Source of the DNA: Rapidithrix thailandica
GTDB lineage: Bacteria > Bacteroidota > Bacteroidia > Cytophagales > Flammeovirgaceae
Assembly: GCF_039710355.1 (NCBI RefSeq)
Contig: NZ_JBDKWZ010000008.1
Span: forward strand, 248,001-312,000
Direction: 5' to 3'
DNA: 64,000 bases
Part shown: positions 54,254 to 62,585 of the stretch, piece after piece
Numbering within the stretch: position 1 is the first letter of the stretch
Layout: each line of letters starts with the position of its first letter
Notes under the pieces: model-generated
What the model saw: the letters and a program-made list of their open reading frames with translations, nothing else
Databases searched by the model: none
Told to the model about the DNA's origin: nothing
Program-made: the position numbers and the translations under genes

Positions 54254-54410
54254 AACGAGGCTGTCCGAAAAGTCAATAGAACATAAAATGCCACGAGGAC
54301 TCTAAGATACCAAGAGTCCTAAATAGCTGATTTATAACTCATTTTTCCTGTGTACATCTTAGTGCCTTCAGGATTGGTGGGCATATCTCAATTTTTTAGA
54401 CAGCCTCGTT
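54254..54410. mobile_element. Palindromic MITE-like element
   Basis: A 157-bp non-coding element with 12-bp perfect terminal inverted repeats (AACGAGGCTGTC / GACAGCCTCGTT) that extend imperfectly inward through AAAA/TTTT, and an inner GGACTCT...AGAGTCC hairpin. The right half is an imperfect inverted copy of the left (CCACGAGG.ACTCTAAGAT versus the complement of ATCTTAGTGCCTTCAGG). GAGGCTGTCnnAAAA ends are seen in insertion-sequence termini of several families, so a deleted IS derivative is likely. It ends 6 bases before the stop of the downstream minus-strand gene and could act as its terminator. Confidence 0.6.
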
Positions 54411-54415
54411 TCTTT

Positions 54416-55480
54416 TTAGCGTAGTATAAACCCGTGCTTTACCGGATCGTCAGGGTTGATCACAAAAGTGTGCATCCCGGTAATAAAAGCGGTTCCTTCT
54501 ACTTGTGGAATCACTGCGGTATAAGGGCCGTAAGCCTGCTCGGAAATTACCGAGCCAGTGAATACACTGTCTGTGATACTTTCAATACGCATATGTTCGC
54601 CTATTTTCAACTCTTTACGGGCGTAATGAATGGCCATTCTGCCGGAAACTCCTGATCCGGTTGGGCTGCGATCCACTTCACCTTCGGCAAAGATGCAAAC
54701 ATTCCGGCTGTCTGCGTCATCATGTAAGGACTCTCCAATGAAAATGGTACCATAAGCAAAACTCAAATCCGCTTCAAAGGGGTGGATAACGTCCTGGTCT
54801 TGTTGCATCACTGCGCACTTGATGTCCATTCCTGCTTGGATAAGGTGTTGGTAACTTTTAGGAGTCAGATCAAAGTCAAAGTGGTTTTTCTCCATGGATA
54901 CATAGGTGTAAAATGCCCCGCCATATGCCAAATCATAGGTGACAGTTCCCAGCCCGGGTACCTCTATCGTTCTGTCTAATCCCACTACAAAACTGGGAAC
55001 ACAATGGAAGCGTACACCGGTTACCTTCCCGTTTTCTACATGGGTAAAGGCTGTAATCCTGCCACAGGGCGCATCAATTTTCAATAGGTTGTCACCCTCC
55101 TGCACATGCACCCAGCCCATTTCCACTGCCAAGGTGGAGAGGGCGATAATAGCATGTCCGCACATGGTGCTATACCCTTCATTGTGCAAGAAAATGACTC
55201 CGAAATCAGCCTCGTCATCATTGGGAGGGAGTAAGAGACAACCGTACATGTCGGCATGTCCCCGGGGCTCAAACATCAAAGCCTTACGCAAATAATCATA
55301 ATGTTCTTTGATATATCTTCTGTATTCTAAAACCGAACGGCCTTTCAGTTCCGGAAATCCACTTACAATCACCCTTAAAGGTTCTCCGCCGGTATGCATA
55401 TCGATTGTTTGAATCTGTTGCCAATTTTTGGGAGGTGTAAAAGTGGTATTGGAGCGTATCTGCTGATAGGTTTGACTCAT
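54416..55480 (-). CDS. Predicted trans-3-hydroxy-L-proline dehydratase (proline racemase family)
   Basis: A 354-residue proline-racemase-superfamily enzyme. The frame runs to 55552, but Met 55480 gives the usual family start; the extra residues carry no signal peptide. The first active-site Cys is Cys107 (STMCGHA). At the second position the family Cys is Thr274 in DRSPTGSG. A Cys/Thr pair is the known signature of trans-3-hydroxy-L-proline dehydratase (human L3HYPDH), which makes pyrroline-2-carboxylate, while Cys/Cys marks racemases and 4-hydroxyproline epimerases. The MHTGGEPLRV and YGGAFYTYV segments support the family. A pyrroline-2-carboxylate reductase is not adjacent. Confidence 0.88.
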   Translation of the reverse strand: MSQTYQQIRSNTTFTPPKNWQQIQTIDMHTGGEPLRVIVSGFPELKGRSVLEYRRYIKEHYDYLRKALMFEPRGHADMYGCLLLPPNDDEADFGVIFLHNEGYSTMCGHAIIALSTLAVEMGWVHVQEGDNLLKIDAPCGRITAFTHVENGKVTGVRFHCVPSFVVGLDRTIEVPGLGTVTYDLAYGGAFYTYVSMEKNHFDFDLTPKSYQHLIQAGMDIKCAVMQQDQDVIHPFEADLSFAYGTIFIGESLHDDADSRNVCIFAEGEVDRSPTGSGVSGRMAIHYARKELKIGEHMRIESITDSVFTGSVISEQAYGPYTAVIPQVEGTAFITGMHTFVINPDDPVKHGFILR

Positions 55481-55783
55481 AATGGTAAATGCTAAATTGT
55501 GAGTAAAAGGTCTGCCTGAAGCAGAAAGAGCTAAATGTACAAGATTTTTCATTATTTACTTTCATCAGGAAAAAATCCTATAGGTTTTTAGTAAAATATT
55601 ATAAATAAAGCGGGCAAAAGTGTTTCATTCTGTAAAAAGGAAAATGCCTATTTGTGGTAGACATAAAGAGGAGAGGAAGGTAGTTTTTAATAAAAAGTAA
55701 ATAAGTAGTTTTCGTGGGATTTTCCTTAAGTTGCTTATCTTTTATTTTAAACTTGTAAAAACAGGATGATATAAATCGCGAAA

Positions 55784-56740
55784 ATGGAAGAACATATTGT
55801 GAACCTTGACTTGCCTGTGGATAAGAGGTGGGATTTTTTAAGGGTATATAAAGAGGAAATGGATGCACTATTGGAATGTTACTTAAATGATTTTCGAAGT
55901 GCGGAGTATTTATTTGATAGTATACATCAATATAAACAAGAACTGGTTACCTTCACGTATTTAGAGGAAATTGAATTTATTTCATCTTTCTCTAAATTTT
56001 CGACTACGGAAGTACTCATTGCGAATCTTTATTATGATATATTAAAATTTTATTTTGGGTGTACGGCATTTGCCGTCAATCATGAAGATACCATTTTACA
56101 TGCGAGAAATTTAGACTGGCATACTGAAAATAATTTGTTGAGCAGGCATTCCAGAATTTTTAACTTCCAGGAGAATGGTAAAACGCTGTTTAAAACCGTG
56201 GGGTGGGCCGGTTTTCTGGGCGCTTTGTCAGGAGTGAAACCGGGTAAATTTTCATTGACGTTGAATGCTGTGGAAAGTGACGAGCCTCCGGAGGTCGCTT
56301 ACCCGATTTCTTTTTTACTTAGGGATGTGCTCGAATTGTCAAACTCTTTTCAAGATGCGAAAGAAAAGCTGGAGAAAATAACCATTGCCTGCGATTGTCT
56401 GATTCTTCTTTCCGGAGTGACTCCTGATGAAAAGGTGGTCATCGAAAGAACACCGAAACGATATGCGACAAGAGGTACCCAGGAAGACTTTATTGTGGTG
56501 ACAAATGATTATAAAACCTTAGGAAATAATGTATTGACTGATGACAGTAGTTTGTTGCAAGCCACTTCTTGCGGTAGGTATGACCGGGCAATAGAGCTTT
56601 TGCAAAGGGCAAAACCGGAAAGTGCGGGGGAATGTCTACATCTTTTACAAGATGACAAAGTGCAAATGGAAATTACTGTTCAACAAATGGTTTTTAATAA
56701 TAAAACCGGTGATGTTACATTGGTTAAAGCGAATGTTTAA
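55784..56740 (+). CDS. Acid-ceramidase/NAAA-like Ntn hydrolase
   Basis: A 318-residue protein of the linear-amide C-N hydrolase/acid ceramidase family. Cys93 (FGCTAFAV) fits the nucleophile that appears after autocleavage, followed by ILHARNLDWH (Arg108, Asp111) and the KTLFKTVGWAGFLGALSG and KPGKFSLTLNAVE motifs strongly like mammalian acid ceramidase and N-acylethanolamine acid amidase. There is no signal peptide, so it is predicted to be cytoplasmic unless exported otherwise. The substrate would be an N-acyl amide such as ceramide or a bile-salt-like compound. No sphingolipid-synthesis gene is nearby. Confidence 0.82.
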   Translation: MEEHIVNLDLPVDKRWDFLRVYKEEMDALLECYLNDFRSAEYLFDSIHQYKQELVTFTYLEEIEFISSFSKFSTTEVLIANLYYDILKFYFGCTAFAVNHEDTILHARNLDWHTENNLLSRHSRIFNFQENGKTLFKTVGWAGFLGALSGVKPGKFSLTLNAVESDEPPEVAYPISFLLRDVLELSNSFQDAKEKLEKITIACDCLILLSGVTPDEKVVIERTPKRYATRGTQEDFIVVTNDYKTLGNNVLTDDSSLLQATSCGRYDRAIELLQRAKPESAGECLHLLQDDKVQMEITVQQMVFNNKTGDVTLVKANV

Positions 56741-56846
56741 AGAGCGTTAAAGTATATAGTTTAGACAAACTTTTGGAAACTCTTGAGAGAGCGAGTTGCC
56801 TCCGGTGCCTAAATATATAGTGTTGATTCTTTTAAAATATTGGAAA

Positions 56847-57365
56847 ATGAAAGGGGTTACCTATCTTGAAAATTTTTTGATGTCCTCAACGGAGTTATTT
56901 GAATATTTAAAACAACATGTAATTTGGGATGAACGAATGGCAGCTAGAAAGACTGCCAGTTATGGTGTGGCATATAATTATTCTCAAATGCACTATCCCC
57001 ATCAAAACTTTCCTGGTGAGTTGCTTGAAGTACTCCTGAAAATAGAACAGACGGTAGGCTTCAGGCCTAATAACTGCCTGATTAATTACTATTTGGATGG
57101 ACGGTCAAAAATGGGCTACCATTCCGACCAGACGGATATTCTGGTGAAAGGCACAGGGGTAGTCATCGTTTCTTTGGGCGAAACGCATACTTTGCGGTTC
57201 AGAAATATCGCCAACAAAGAGGTAATTCGGGATTATCTGCTTCCGTCCGGCTCTTTGATCTATATGAGGAATGATGTGCAGGACAAATGGCAACATGCAG
57301 TACCGAAATCCGATACTCCGCAAGGAAGAATGAGCTTGACTTTCAGGCAAATCAAAGAAACATAA
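56847..57365 (+). CDS. alkB: AlkB-like 2-oxoglutarate/Fe(II) dioxygenase
   Basis: A 172-residue dioxygenase of the AlkB family. The frame extends upstream to 56796, but Met 56847 gives the typical start. The Fe(II) triad is His92 and Asp94 in YHSDQTDIL and His150 in KWQHAVPK; the 2-oxoglutarate Arg161 lies in GRMSLTFR. AlkB proteins repair alkylated bases by oxidative demethylation. The protein is at the short end of the family but intact. The plus-strand order ceramidase-alkB has a 106-base gap. No Ada regulator nearby. Confidence 0.9.
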   Translation: MKGVTYLENFLMSSTELFEYLKQHVIWDERMAARKTASYGVAYNYSQMHYPHQNFPGELLEVLLKIEQTVGFRPNNCLINYYLDGRSKMGYHSDQTDILVKGTGVVIVSLGETHTLRFRNIANKEVIRDYLLPSGSLIYMRNDVQDKWQHAVPKSDTPQGRMSLTFRQIKET

Positions 57366-58057
57366 AACTCCGGAATTGAGCCGTCAAAAATAGCAGAGGA
57401 GTACCGGTTTGGGAAAAACTTTCTACAAAATAACTTAGGACTCGTTATTTGCCACCGATTTATGGATATAACTCTCCTGCATAATGCCGGTGATCAGGTC
57501 AATAGCGTTGTCCCAGGCTTTGTGTACATTTGGCGTATAAGCCTCTCCCATTCCTTTTTGAATTGCATCTGATAAGTCAACTTTTAGCACCGGGTAATGT
57601 TCTTGCTTGACTCTGTATTTGATATGCTGTTTTCAAGCCCATCATAAAATAAACAAACATCACAAATTGAAAGGCTTTCGGGGAATGATGTTGTCGGTGT
57701 ACAGTTTCAAGTTGCGTTTGACAAAAAAACTGCCCGTTCAAAGGTCTTTTATTCATAATAACTTTTATAAAAATCATTGTGAACGCTTTGGATAATTTAT
57801 CTATATAAGTATATTTAGGTATGGTGTTTTAGGCGAGTGTGTTTTTTTTAAATACTGTAACAACGCAAACATTCAGATGATTTATCAGTAATAGAAAGAA
57901 TTATCATTATTTCATTACGATTCCCTTTAGAAAGCCTTAAAGGTGGATTACAGTTGATTGACATAACCGGAATAACATTGCTGTGTACAGCCTGGGTATG
58001 TATTGTATTTTTTAGAGTTATACTACCAGTTTATAGGTGAAATAAAATTACAGAAGG
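57366..58057. other. Intergenic region with globin remnant
   Basis: A 692-base gap. It contains the globin C-terminal remnant on the minus strand (57435-57632). The rest, including the ~260 bases before the next gene, shows no promoter consensus or repeat. Confidence 0.55.
57435..57632 (-). pseudogene. Globin gene remnant (C-terminal half)
   Basis: On the minus strand an open stretch of 65 codons ending at TAA (57435-57437) reads like the F-to-H helices of a bacterial globin: KQHIKYRVKQEHYPVLKV, with the expected proximal His in QHIKY and the EHYP motif, then DAIQKGMGEAYTPNVHKAWD. This aligns well with the Vitreoscilla haemoglobin pattern (KHKAAGVKAEHYP, AIKEVLGDAATDDILDAW). Directly upstream of Lys the frame has a TGA, and the N-terminal half with the distal site is not recognisable, so the gene is truncated. 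Confidence 0.72.
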
Positions 58058-59461
58058 ATGTATTCAAATAACAAAAAAATTGTCATTGTTGGAACCGGTA
58101 TTGTCAATTTGGTCAGTGCCTATTTTCTGGCAAAGGAGCATTACGATCTTATTCTTATAGATAAAGCTCCGTCCCCTTTTTCCAATAGTCATTGGAAAGA
58201 GCAAGGTTGTACATTCGGTGGAGAAAATGTGCGGATGTTTTCCTATACGGAGGCTGACAACTATAATGAAAAAGATAGTCAGCTGTATTCTAAAATGGAT
58301 CGGGCTTTTGAAAATACAATTGATCAGGATGGTTGGCTGGTTCGGGCAAAAGAAATGCTGAGTTTACCTGAACAGGAATGGATCCAGGATTTTCACTCTG
58401 TAAACCCTGAAGAAGCCCGCCAATTTGGTGAAGACATTTACACGGTAAATATCAGAAGTGGCGCCCTTTGGGAAACATGGATCACAGAGGCCCAAGGGTT
58501 ATTTGAAGATTTGGATTTTCGAAGGGGAATTTTGCGCATTTATTCCGAAGCAGCTGATTTTGATGTTGCCAAACAACTTCATTCGCGTCTGGGCTCCCTC
58601 GTTCATGTTTTGGACAAGGAGGAAGCTCTTCGGAAATATCCGGTATTCCGCAAAGTTAACGCTACCGGGAAGCTCGGGGGCTGTATGACCGCCAAAGGCT
58701 TTACGTTGAAAGTACAAGACCTTTCCAAAAGAATTATCTGGTATTTGATGGCCTATGGGGCGAAGTTTCGATGGAATACTACATTCTCCGGAGTCCAACG
58801 CGATCAGGCAGGAGTAGTGAAAGGGATTATCGTAGACGGGGAGCTGGAGCAGTACGGCCATTACCTGTTGTCCCTTGGAGCCTATGCGGGTACTTCACTG
58901 GACACTACTCAATCAAACAACCTGGTCCATGGAGTATTGGGGGTATGGCTGACTATCCCCAATGTACACCCGGAATTAAACTATTCCATGAAAATTCACA
59001 AAGCCGGACATGTAGGGGAGGATACTAATGTAACCTTAATTCATCAGAATGGGGAGCCGGTGTTGGTGTTGGGGTCAGGGTATGGCTATGTTGGAAATTT
59101 AACGGAGAACCGTATCGGAAACGATGAATTAGAAGGGATCTATAAAAGTTTGAAAAATACGGCTCAAACGTATTTTCCGGAAGCGTACGAAGAAGGTGCT
59201 GCAACTATTGACTCGACCAAACGGTATTGTGTACGCCCTTGGACGCCTACCAGCCTGGGTATTTTTGAAACGCTTCCAGCTCTGGACAATGGAAAGCTGA
59301 TCATCACCGGAGGAAATAACACCGGTGGGTTTACACAGTCCCCTTATATAGCAGATGCCGTAGTCAGTCAATTAAAGGATAAAACCCATCCAGTACATTC
59401 CCTTTTTCACCCGAAGAGGGGTATCAGAGTATTGGAAGAAATACCCAAAGTAAATGGATAG
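58058..59461 (+). CDS. FAD-dependent oxidoreductase, D-amino-acid oxidase family
   Basis: A 467-residue flavoprotein of the DAO superfamily. The N-terminal dinucleotide-binding motif is VGTGIVNLVSAYFLA, unusual in having Asn where the third Gly of GxGxxG is expected. The C-terminal FAD motif GKLIITGGNNTGGFTQSPYI is intact. DadA-like enzymes oxidise D-amino acids or other N-methyl or amino compounds and pass electrons to oxygen or the respiratory chain. The substrate is unclear. It is separated from the hydroxyproline dehydratase by several other genes, so a shared pathway is only a possibility. Confidence 0.8.
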   Translation: MYSNNKKIVIVGTGIVNLVSAYFLAKEHYDLILIDKAPSPFSNSHWKEQGCTFGGENVRMFSYTEADNYNEKDSQLYSKMDRAFENTIDQDGWLVRAKEMLSLPEQEWIQDFHSVNPEEARQFGEDIYTVNIRSGALWETWITEAQGLFEDLDFRRGILRIYSEAADFDVAKQLHSRLGSLVHVLDKEEALRKYPVFRKVNATGKLGGCMTAKGFTLKVQDLSKRIIWYLMAYGAKFRWNTTFSGVQRDQAGVVKGIIVDGELEQYGHYLLSLGAYAGTSLDTTQSNNLVHGVLGVWLTIPNVHPELNYSMKIHKAGHVGEDTNVTLIHQNGEPVLVLGSGYGYVGNLTENRIGNDELEGIYKSLKNTAQTYFPEAYEEGAATIDSTKRYCVRPWTPTSLGIFETLPALDNGKLIITGGNNTGGFTQSPYIADAVVSQLKDKTHPVHSLFHPKRGIRVLEEIPKVNG

Positions 59462-59594
59462 AAATTCCCTGGGGGTTTCTAAATCATATATTGTTGTAAC
59501 AAATTGACTGTAAATAACATAGTGTTTGTGAGCGATGTGCGGGAATAATCCGGCCGTACAGGGCATGCAAATGCTGCAACCTACTCATTAAATT

Positions 59595-60344
59595 ATGCAA
59601 AAAGATCATTTTACGGCCGTTTCCAATAATTATCGTAAATACCGGCCTGCGTACCCCAAAGAGTTGTTTCAATACCTTTCCAGCCTGACTCCCGGGCACC
59701 AACGGGTGTGGGACTGTGGTACGGGAAGCGGTCAGACTGCCGTGCCGCTTACAGAATTTTATGACGAAGTAATTGCCACCGACTTGAGTAAAGGTCAATT
59801 GGAAAATGCCCAAGCACATGAAAGAGTGGTTTATAAACTCAGTGCCGCTGAAAAAGCCCCGTTGGAAGACCAATCTGTAGATTTGGTGACTTCTTCACAA
59901 GCTGCCCATTGGTTTGTGCTCGAAGAATTTTATAGTGAAGTCAGAAGGGTACTTCGTCCCGGTGGTGTAATTGCCTTATGGTGTTATGGTTTATTATCGG
60001 TGAACGAATCTGTGGACCGGGTTGTAAAGCAATTACATGATGATTTGTTGGGACCTTTTTGGCCCAAAAGAACCATTGAAGACCATACCTATGGTTCCCT
60101 TTGGTTTCCTTTTGAAGAGTTGCCTCGCAGTGCGTTTACTATGAGGGCTCATTGGACATTAGAGCAGTTGAAGAATTATTTCCGCACATGGTCTGCGGCT
60201 CACAAATATTATGAACAACATCAGGTTGATCCTTTGGAGGTGTTGACAGAACCTTTCCTGAAAGCCTGGGGAAATCCGGAGGAAGTAAAAGAAGTGACAT
60301 GGCCGATTTATATGAGGCATGGCCGGGTGCTTACGGATAAATAA
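59595..60344 (+). CDS. SAM-dependent methyltransferase, class I
   Basis: A 249-residue methyltransferase of the Methyltransf_11 type. Motif I is VWDCGTGSGQTAVPL, and motif II/III regions are EVIATDLSKGQLENAQ and EKAPLEDQSVDLVTSSQAAHWF. The later LRPGGVIALWCYG matches motif IV. Overall closest in order to trans-aconitate-methyltransferase-like proteins. Substrate unknown. A strong bidirectional hairpin follows it. Confidence 0.87.
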   Translation: MQKDHFTAVSNNYRKYRPAYPKELFQYLSSLTPGHQRVWDCGTGSGQTAVPLTEFYDEVIATDLSKGQLENAQAHERVVYKLSAAEKAPLEDQSVDLVTSSQAAHWFVLEEFYSEVRRVLRPGGVIALWCYGLLSVNESVDRVVKQLHDDLLGPFWPKRTIEDHTYGSLWFPFEELPRSAFTMRAHWTLEQLKNYFRTWSAAHKYYEQHQVDPLEVLTEPFLKAWGNPEEVKEVTWPIYMRHGRVLTDK

Positions 60345-60368
60345 GTGACACGCAAGTGCGGCCTTGTT

Positions 60369-60418
60369 AAAAGCGCTGTAACAACGCAGCCATTGTGCTT
60401 CATTGTTACAGCACTTTT
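60369..60418. terminator. Bidirectional terminator (16-bp stem)
   Basis: AAAAGCGCTGTAACAA pairs with TTGTTACAGCACTTTT with one mismatch, an 18-base loop, and T and A tracts at the ends. It lies between the methyltransferase and the opposing decayed gene. Confidence 0.8.
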
Positions 60419-60444
60419 ACGCGCGTTTAATAGGTCTTTCGGGT

Positions 60445-60705
60445 TTAGAAATAATATCCGAAATTGACATTGAATCGCATTTCCCAACCGGCATCCTGAA
60501 GCCCTTGTGCCAATGCGTTGGACCAGTCGGGGCCTGGCCAAGGTTGGCCCTTACCCATAGCACAGTCTATATAAGTAAACTCTTGCCCTGTAGTAACCGG
60601 TACCCCGGTCACATTCATAATGGCTCTCGCTTAAAAGTTCATCTCTTGAGAAAATACATTAAAAGAAAGTAAAAAAAGACAAGCCCCTAACCGCTTTATT
60701 GACAA
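60445..60705 (-). pseudogene. Small exported protein interrupted by an in-frame stop
   Basis: On the minus strand a continuous reading frame of 87 codons begins with a signal-peptide-like stretch (SIKRLGACLFLLSFNVFSQ) after a TTG, meets a TAA after FSQEMNF, and continues in the same frame as MNVTGVPVTTGQEFTYIDC, DWSNALAQGLQDAGWEMR and FNVNFGYYF before TAA 60445-60447. The aromatic C-terminus and strand pattern suggest the end of an outer-membrane barrel or a small secreted protein. Either the stop is a nonsense mutation or two pieces of a larger gene were joined by deletion. No ATG start is present. Confidence 0.5.
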
Positions 60706-60971
60706 AAAATTTATTAGAGAATGTTTTATTCTTTGATGAATTAAGAGAATTGACGCAAATAGAACTTAACTCAAATTGTTTTTGAGTGCGAATAGGTAGG
60801 GTACTTTTATATAGGTATTTATTGTTGAAGCCGGAAAGAACTTGAAAAGGGCTTTCCGAATTTCACTTTTATTCTTTAGAAAGGGAGGAGTTAAATCGTT
60901 GTTTTGGGGGGTGAACGTGCTGTTTTATTTCCAAAAAAGCCCGCTATGTGGGTAGGGATGTCTTTCCGGTG
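60706..60971. other. Intergenic, no recognised feature
   Basis: About 265 bases between the decayed gene and the PH-gene terminator with nothing recognised. Confidence 0.4.
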
Positions 60972-61009
60972 AAAAAAGCGCATACCCTGAATATGTAACG
61001 GTATGCGCT
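60972..61009 (-). terminator. Rho-independent terminator after PH-domain gene
   Basis: On the minus strand AGCGCATACC pairs perfectly with GGTATGCGCT around a 13-base loop, followed by TTTTTC. It is 23 bases after the stop. Confidence 0.9.
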
Positions 61010-61031
61010 AGCTGAAAGTGTTTCCGAAGTC

Positions 61032-61412
61032 CTATTTCAACACTTGTTGAGCTAGGACTTTTTGTACATCGTATATATTGACCGATTTGTTGAATTTCTT
61101 AATAATGCTGGGACGGGTTTCACTGGAAATCCAAATCTTTAATTCGGCATCCAAATCAAAGGTACCGGCTGTTTCCACACTGAATCGCGAAATGCTTTTA
61201 TAACCGATGGAGAGGTATTCCGTTTTTTTTCCGGTAAAACCTTGTTTATCAATCAGGAGCAAGCGCTTGTTCGTAAAGATAAATGTATCGCGGACTAACT
61301 TAAAACCAATTTCAATCTCTTCTCCATCGGTTAAAAGCATTCCGTATTCCCTGATCAAATCCTCTTGGCTGACCACGCCTGCGTTACCTAATAATGCTGA
61401 AAACAATCCCAT
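61032..61412 (-). CDS. Bacterial PH-domain protein (bPH_1-like)
   Basis: A 126-residue protein without signal peptide. The core EEIEIGFKLVRDTFIFTNKR, LLLIDKQGFTGKKTEYLSIG, then YKSISRFSVETAGTFDLDAE and LKIWISSETRPSIIKKFNK match the YokE/bPH_1 pleckstrin-homology fold (PF08000), in which the KxDxxIFTxxRLLLxDxQG signature is typical. Function of this family is unknown. Has its own terminator. Confidence 0.85.
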   Translation of the reverse strand: MGLFSALLGNAGVVSQEDLIREYGMLLTDGEEIEIGFKLVRDTFIFTNKRLLLIDKQGFTGKKTEYLSIGYKSISRFSVETAGTFDLDAELKIWISSETRPSIIKKFNKSVNIYDVQKVLAQQVLK

Positions 61413-61862
61413 AATCTAAGCTTTTTTCTTCCTACTCGTTTGGCTTTTCGGTGACGCCCCGTTTTTTTTACGGTGATTTCTGGTCTTCACCTGTCAATTC
61501 CTAAAATAGTGTGTTTTTTTTCTAATCAAAAATATGCTTTTTATAAGCCTTCTATCATTTTTCTATATCTACTTTGGGGTTCCTGCAGAAGTATAGTGGA
61601 ATGTTGTTTTCTACTTCAATGGCATATTTATGCATTATACTTTTGATTAATAACACAACTTCAAATACGTGCGCTACAGAAGAAGGTTCACACATATTGA
61701 GGATTGGGACGTACGATTAATGAATTGGCTAGCCTTGCCAATTCATGTTGGTAGAAGTGCGGAATGCCTGTCTTCTTTTATCGGTTTTTAAATTCGCAAT
61801 AAAACGAAGGGGTGTTGTACTAGTTAAGTTTTAAACAGTACAACCACGAGGGTTGTGTTTAT
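61413..61862. other. Intergenic region with small hairpins
   Basis: A 450-base gap. It contains an 8-bp perfect hairpin at 61721-61745 (GAATTGGC / GCCAATTC) and a weak minus-strand terminator-like hairpin at 61840-61856 (ACAACC / GGTTGT) after the next gene. No gene or consensus promoter was supported. Confidence 0.45.
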
Positions 61863-62585
61863 TTATTTTTCAGCGAGAATCATTCGAAGTCCGTTAATGG
61901 ATTGGCTGATACGTAAGGTTAACCCGTTTTCAACAAGGGTCTTTTCCACTTCTTGGGGCGAGATTCTGACTTTGTAATAAGAGCTAACTTTTTGTTCCCA
62001 TCCCTTGCCGTTTTTTTCATACAAGAGGTCGGTTACTCTAACCCGCTCCGTTTCATATTCCAGAAAGCAAGTCAAGATTTTTTCTCCGTCCTGTTTTACA
62101 GGGATAAACCGCTTATCTCCTTTTAGCTCAAAAGTATAATCGCGAAAAGATAAAAGGAGTTTCCCTTTGGGAATCAGCGTTTTTGCACAGTTTTCGATAA
62201 ATTCTTTGACCTCCGTTGTATTATCCAAGTGGGTTAATGTATCCCCCCAACAAACGATCAATTCAGGTTGCAAGTCTTCATAATTTTCCACAGACCGGAT
62301 ATCCGCTTCGATAATTTCGATGGGTAAATCCTGACGGTTGGTTTGGAGTTCGCTCAACAGTTGTTTGTTAAAGTCAAGGGCTTTGACCTGAAAACCCAGA
62401 TTTCCTAGCGCGACACTTTGAATGCCATGCCCTGCACCTAAGTCTAAAGCGATTTTGGAGAGGGTTGGGGTAAGCTTTTGTTTCTCGAGAAACTGTTGAA
62501 AATCTTTCTGTTTGGATGTAAAATCACCGGCCATCCAACTGTAGAAATTCCCCAGGTGCGTATCATAGTGTTCTTTTACAGTCAT
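61863..62585 (-). CDS. SAM-dependent methyltransferase, class I
   Basis: A 240-residue class I methyltransferase. Motif I is ALDLGAGHGIQSVALGNLG, followed by VKALDFNKQLLSEL and EADIRSVENYEDLQPELIVC with WGDTLTHLDN and LIPKGKLLLSFRDY. Substrate unknown; not close to the methyltransferase at 59595. Isolated on the minus strand. Start at ATG 62585. Confidence 0.87.
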   Translation of the reverse strand: MTVKEHYDTHLGNFYSWMAGDFTSKQKDFQQFLEKQKLTPTLSKIALDLGAGHGIQSVALGNLGFQVKALDFNKQLLSELQTNRQDLPIEIIEADIRSVENYEDLQPELIVCWGDTLTHLDNTTEVKEFIENCAKTLIPKGKLLLSFRDYTFELKGDKRFIPVKQDGEKILTCFLEYETERVRVTDLLYEKNGKGWEQKVSSYYKVRISPQEVEKTLVENGLTLRISQSINGLRMILAEK

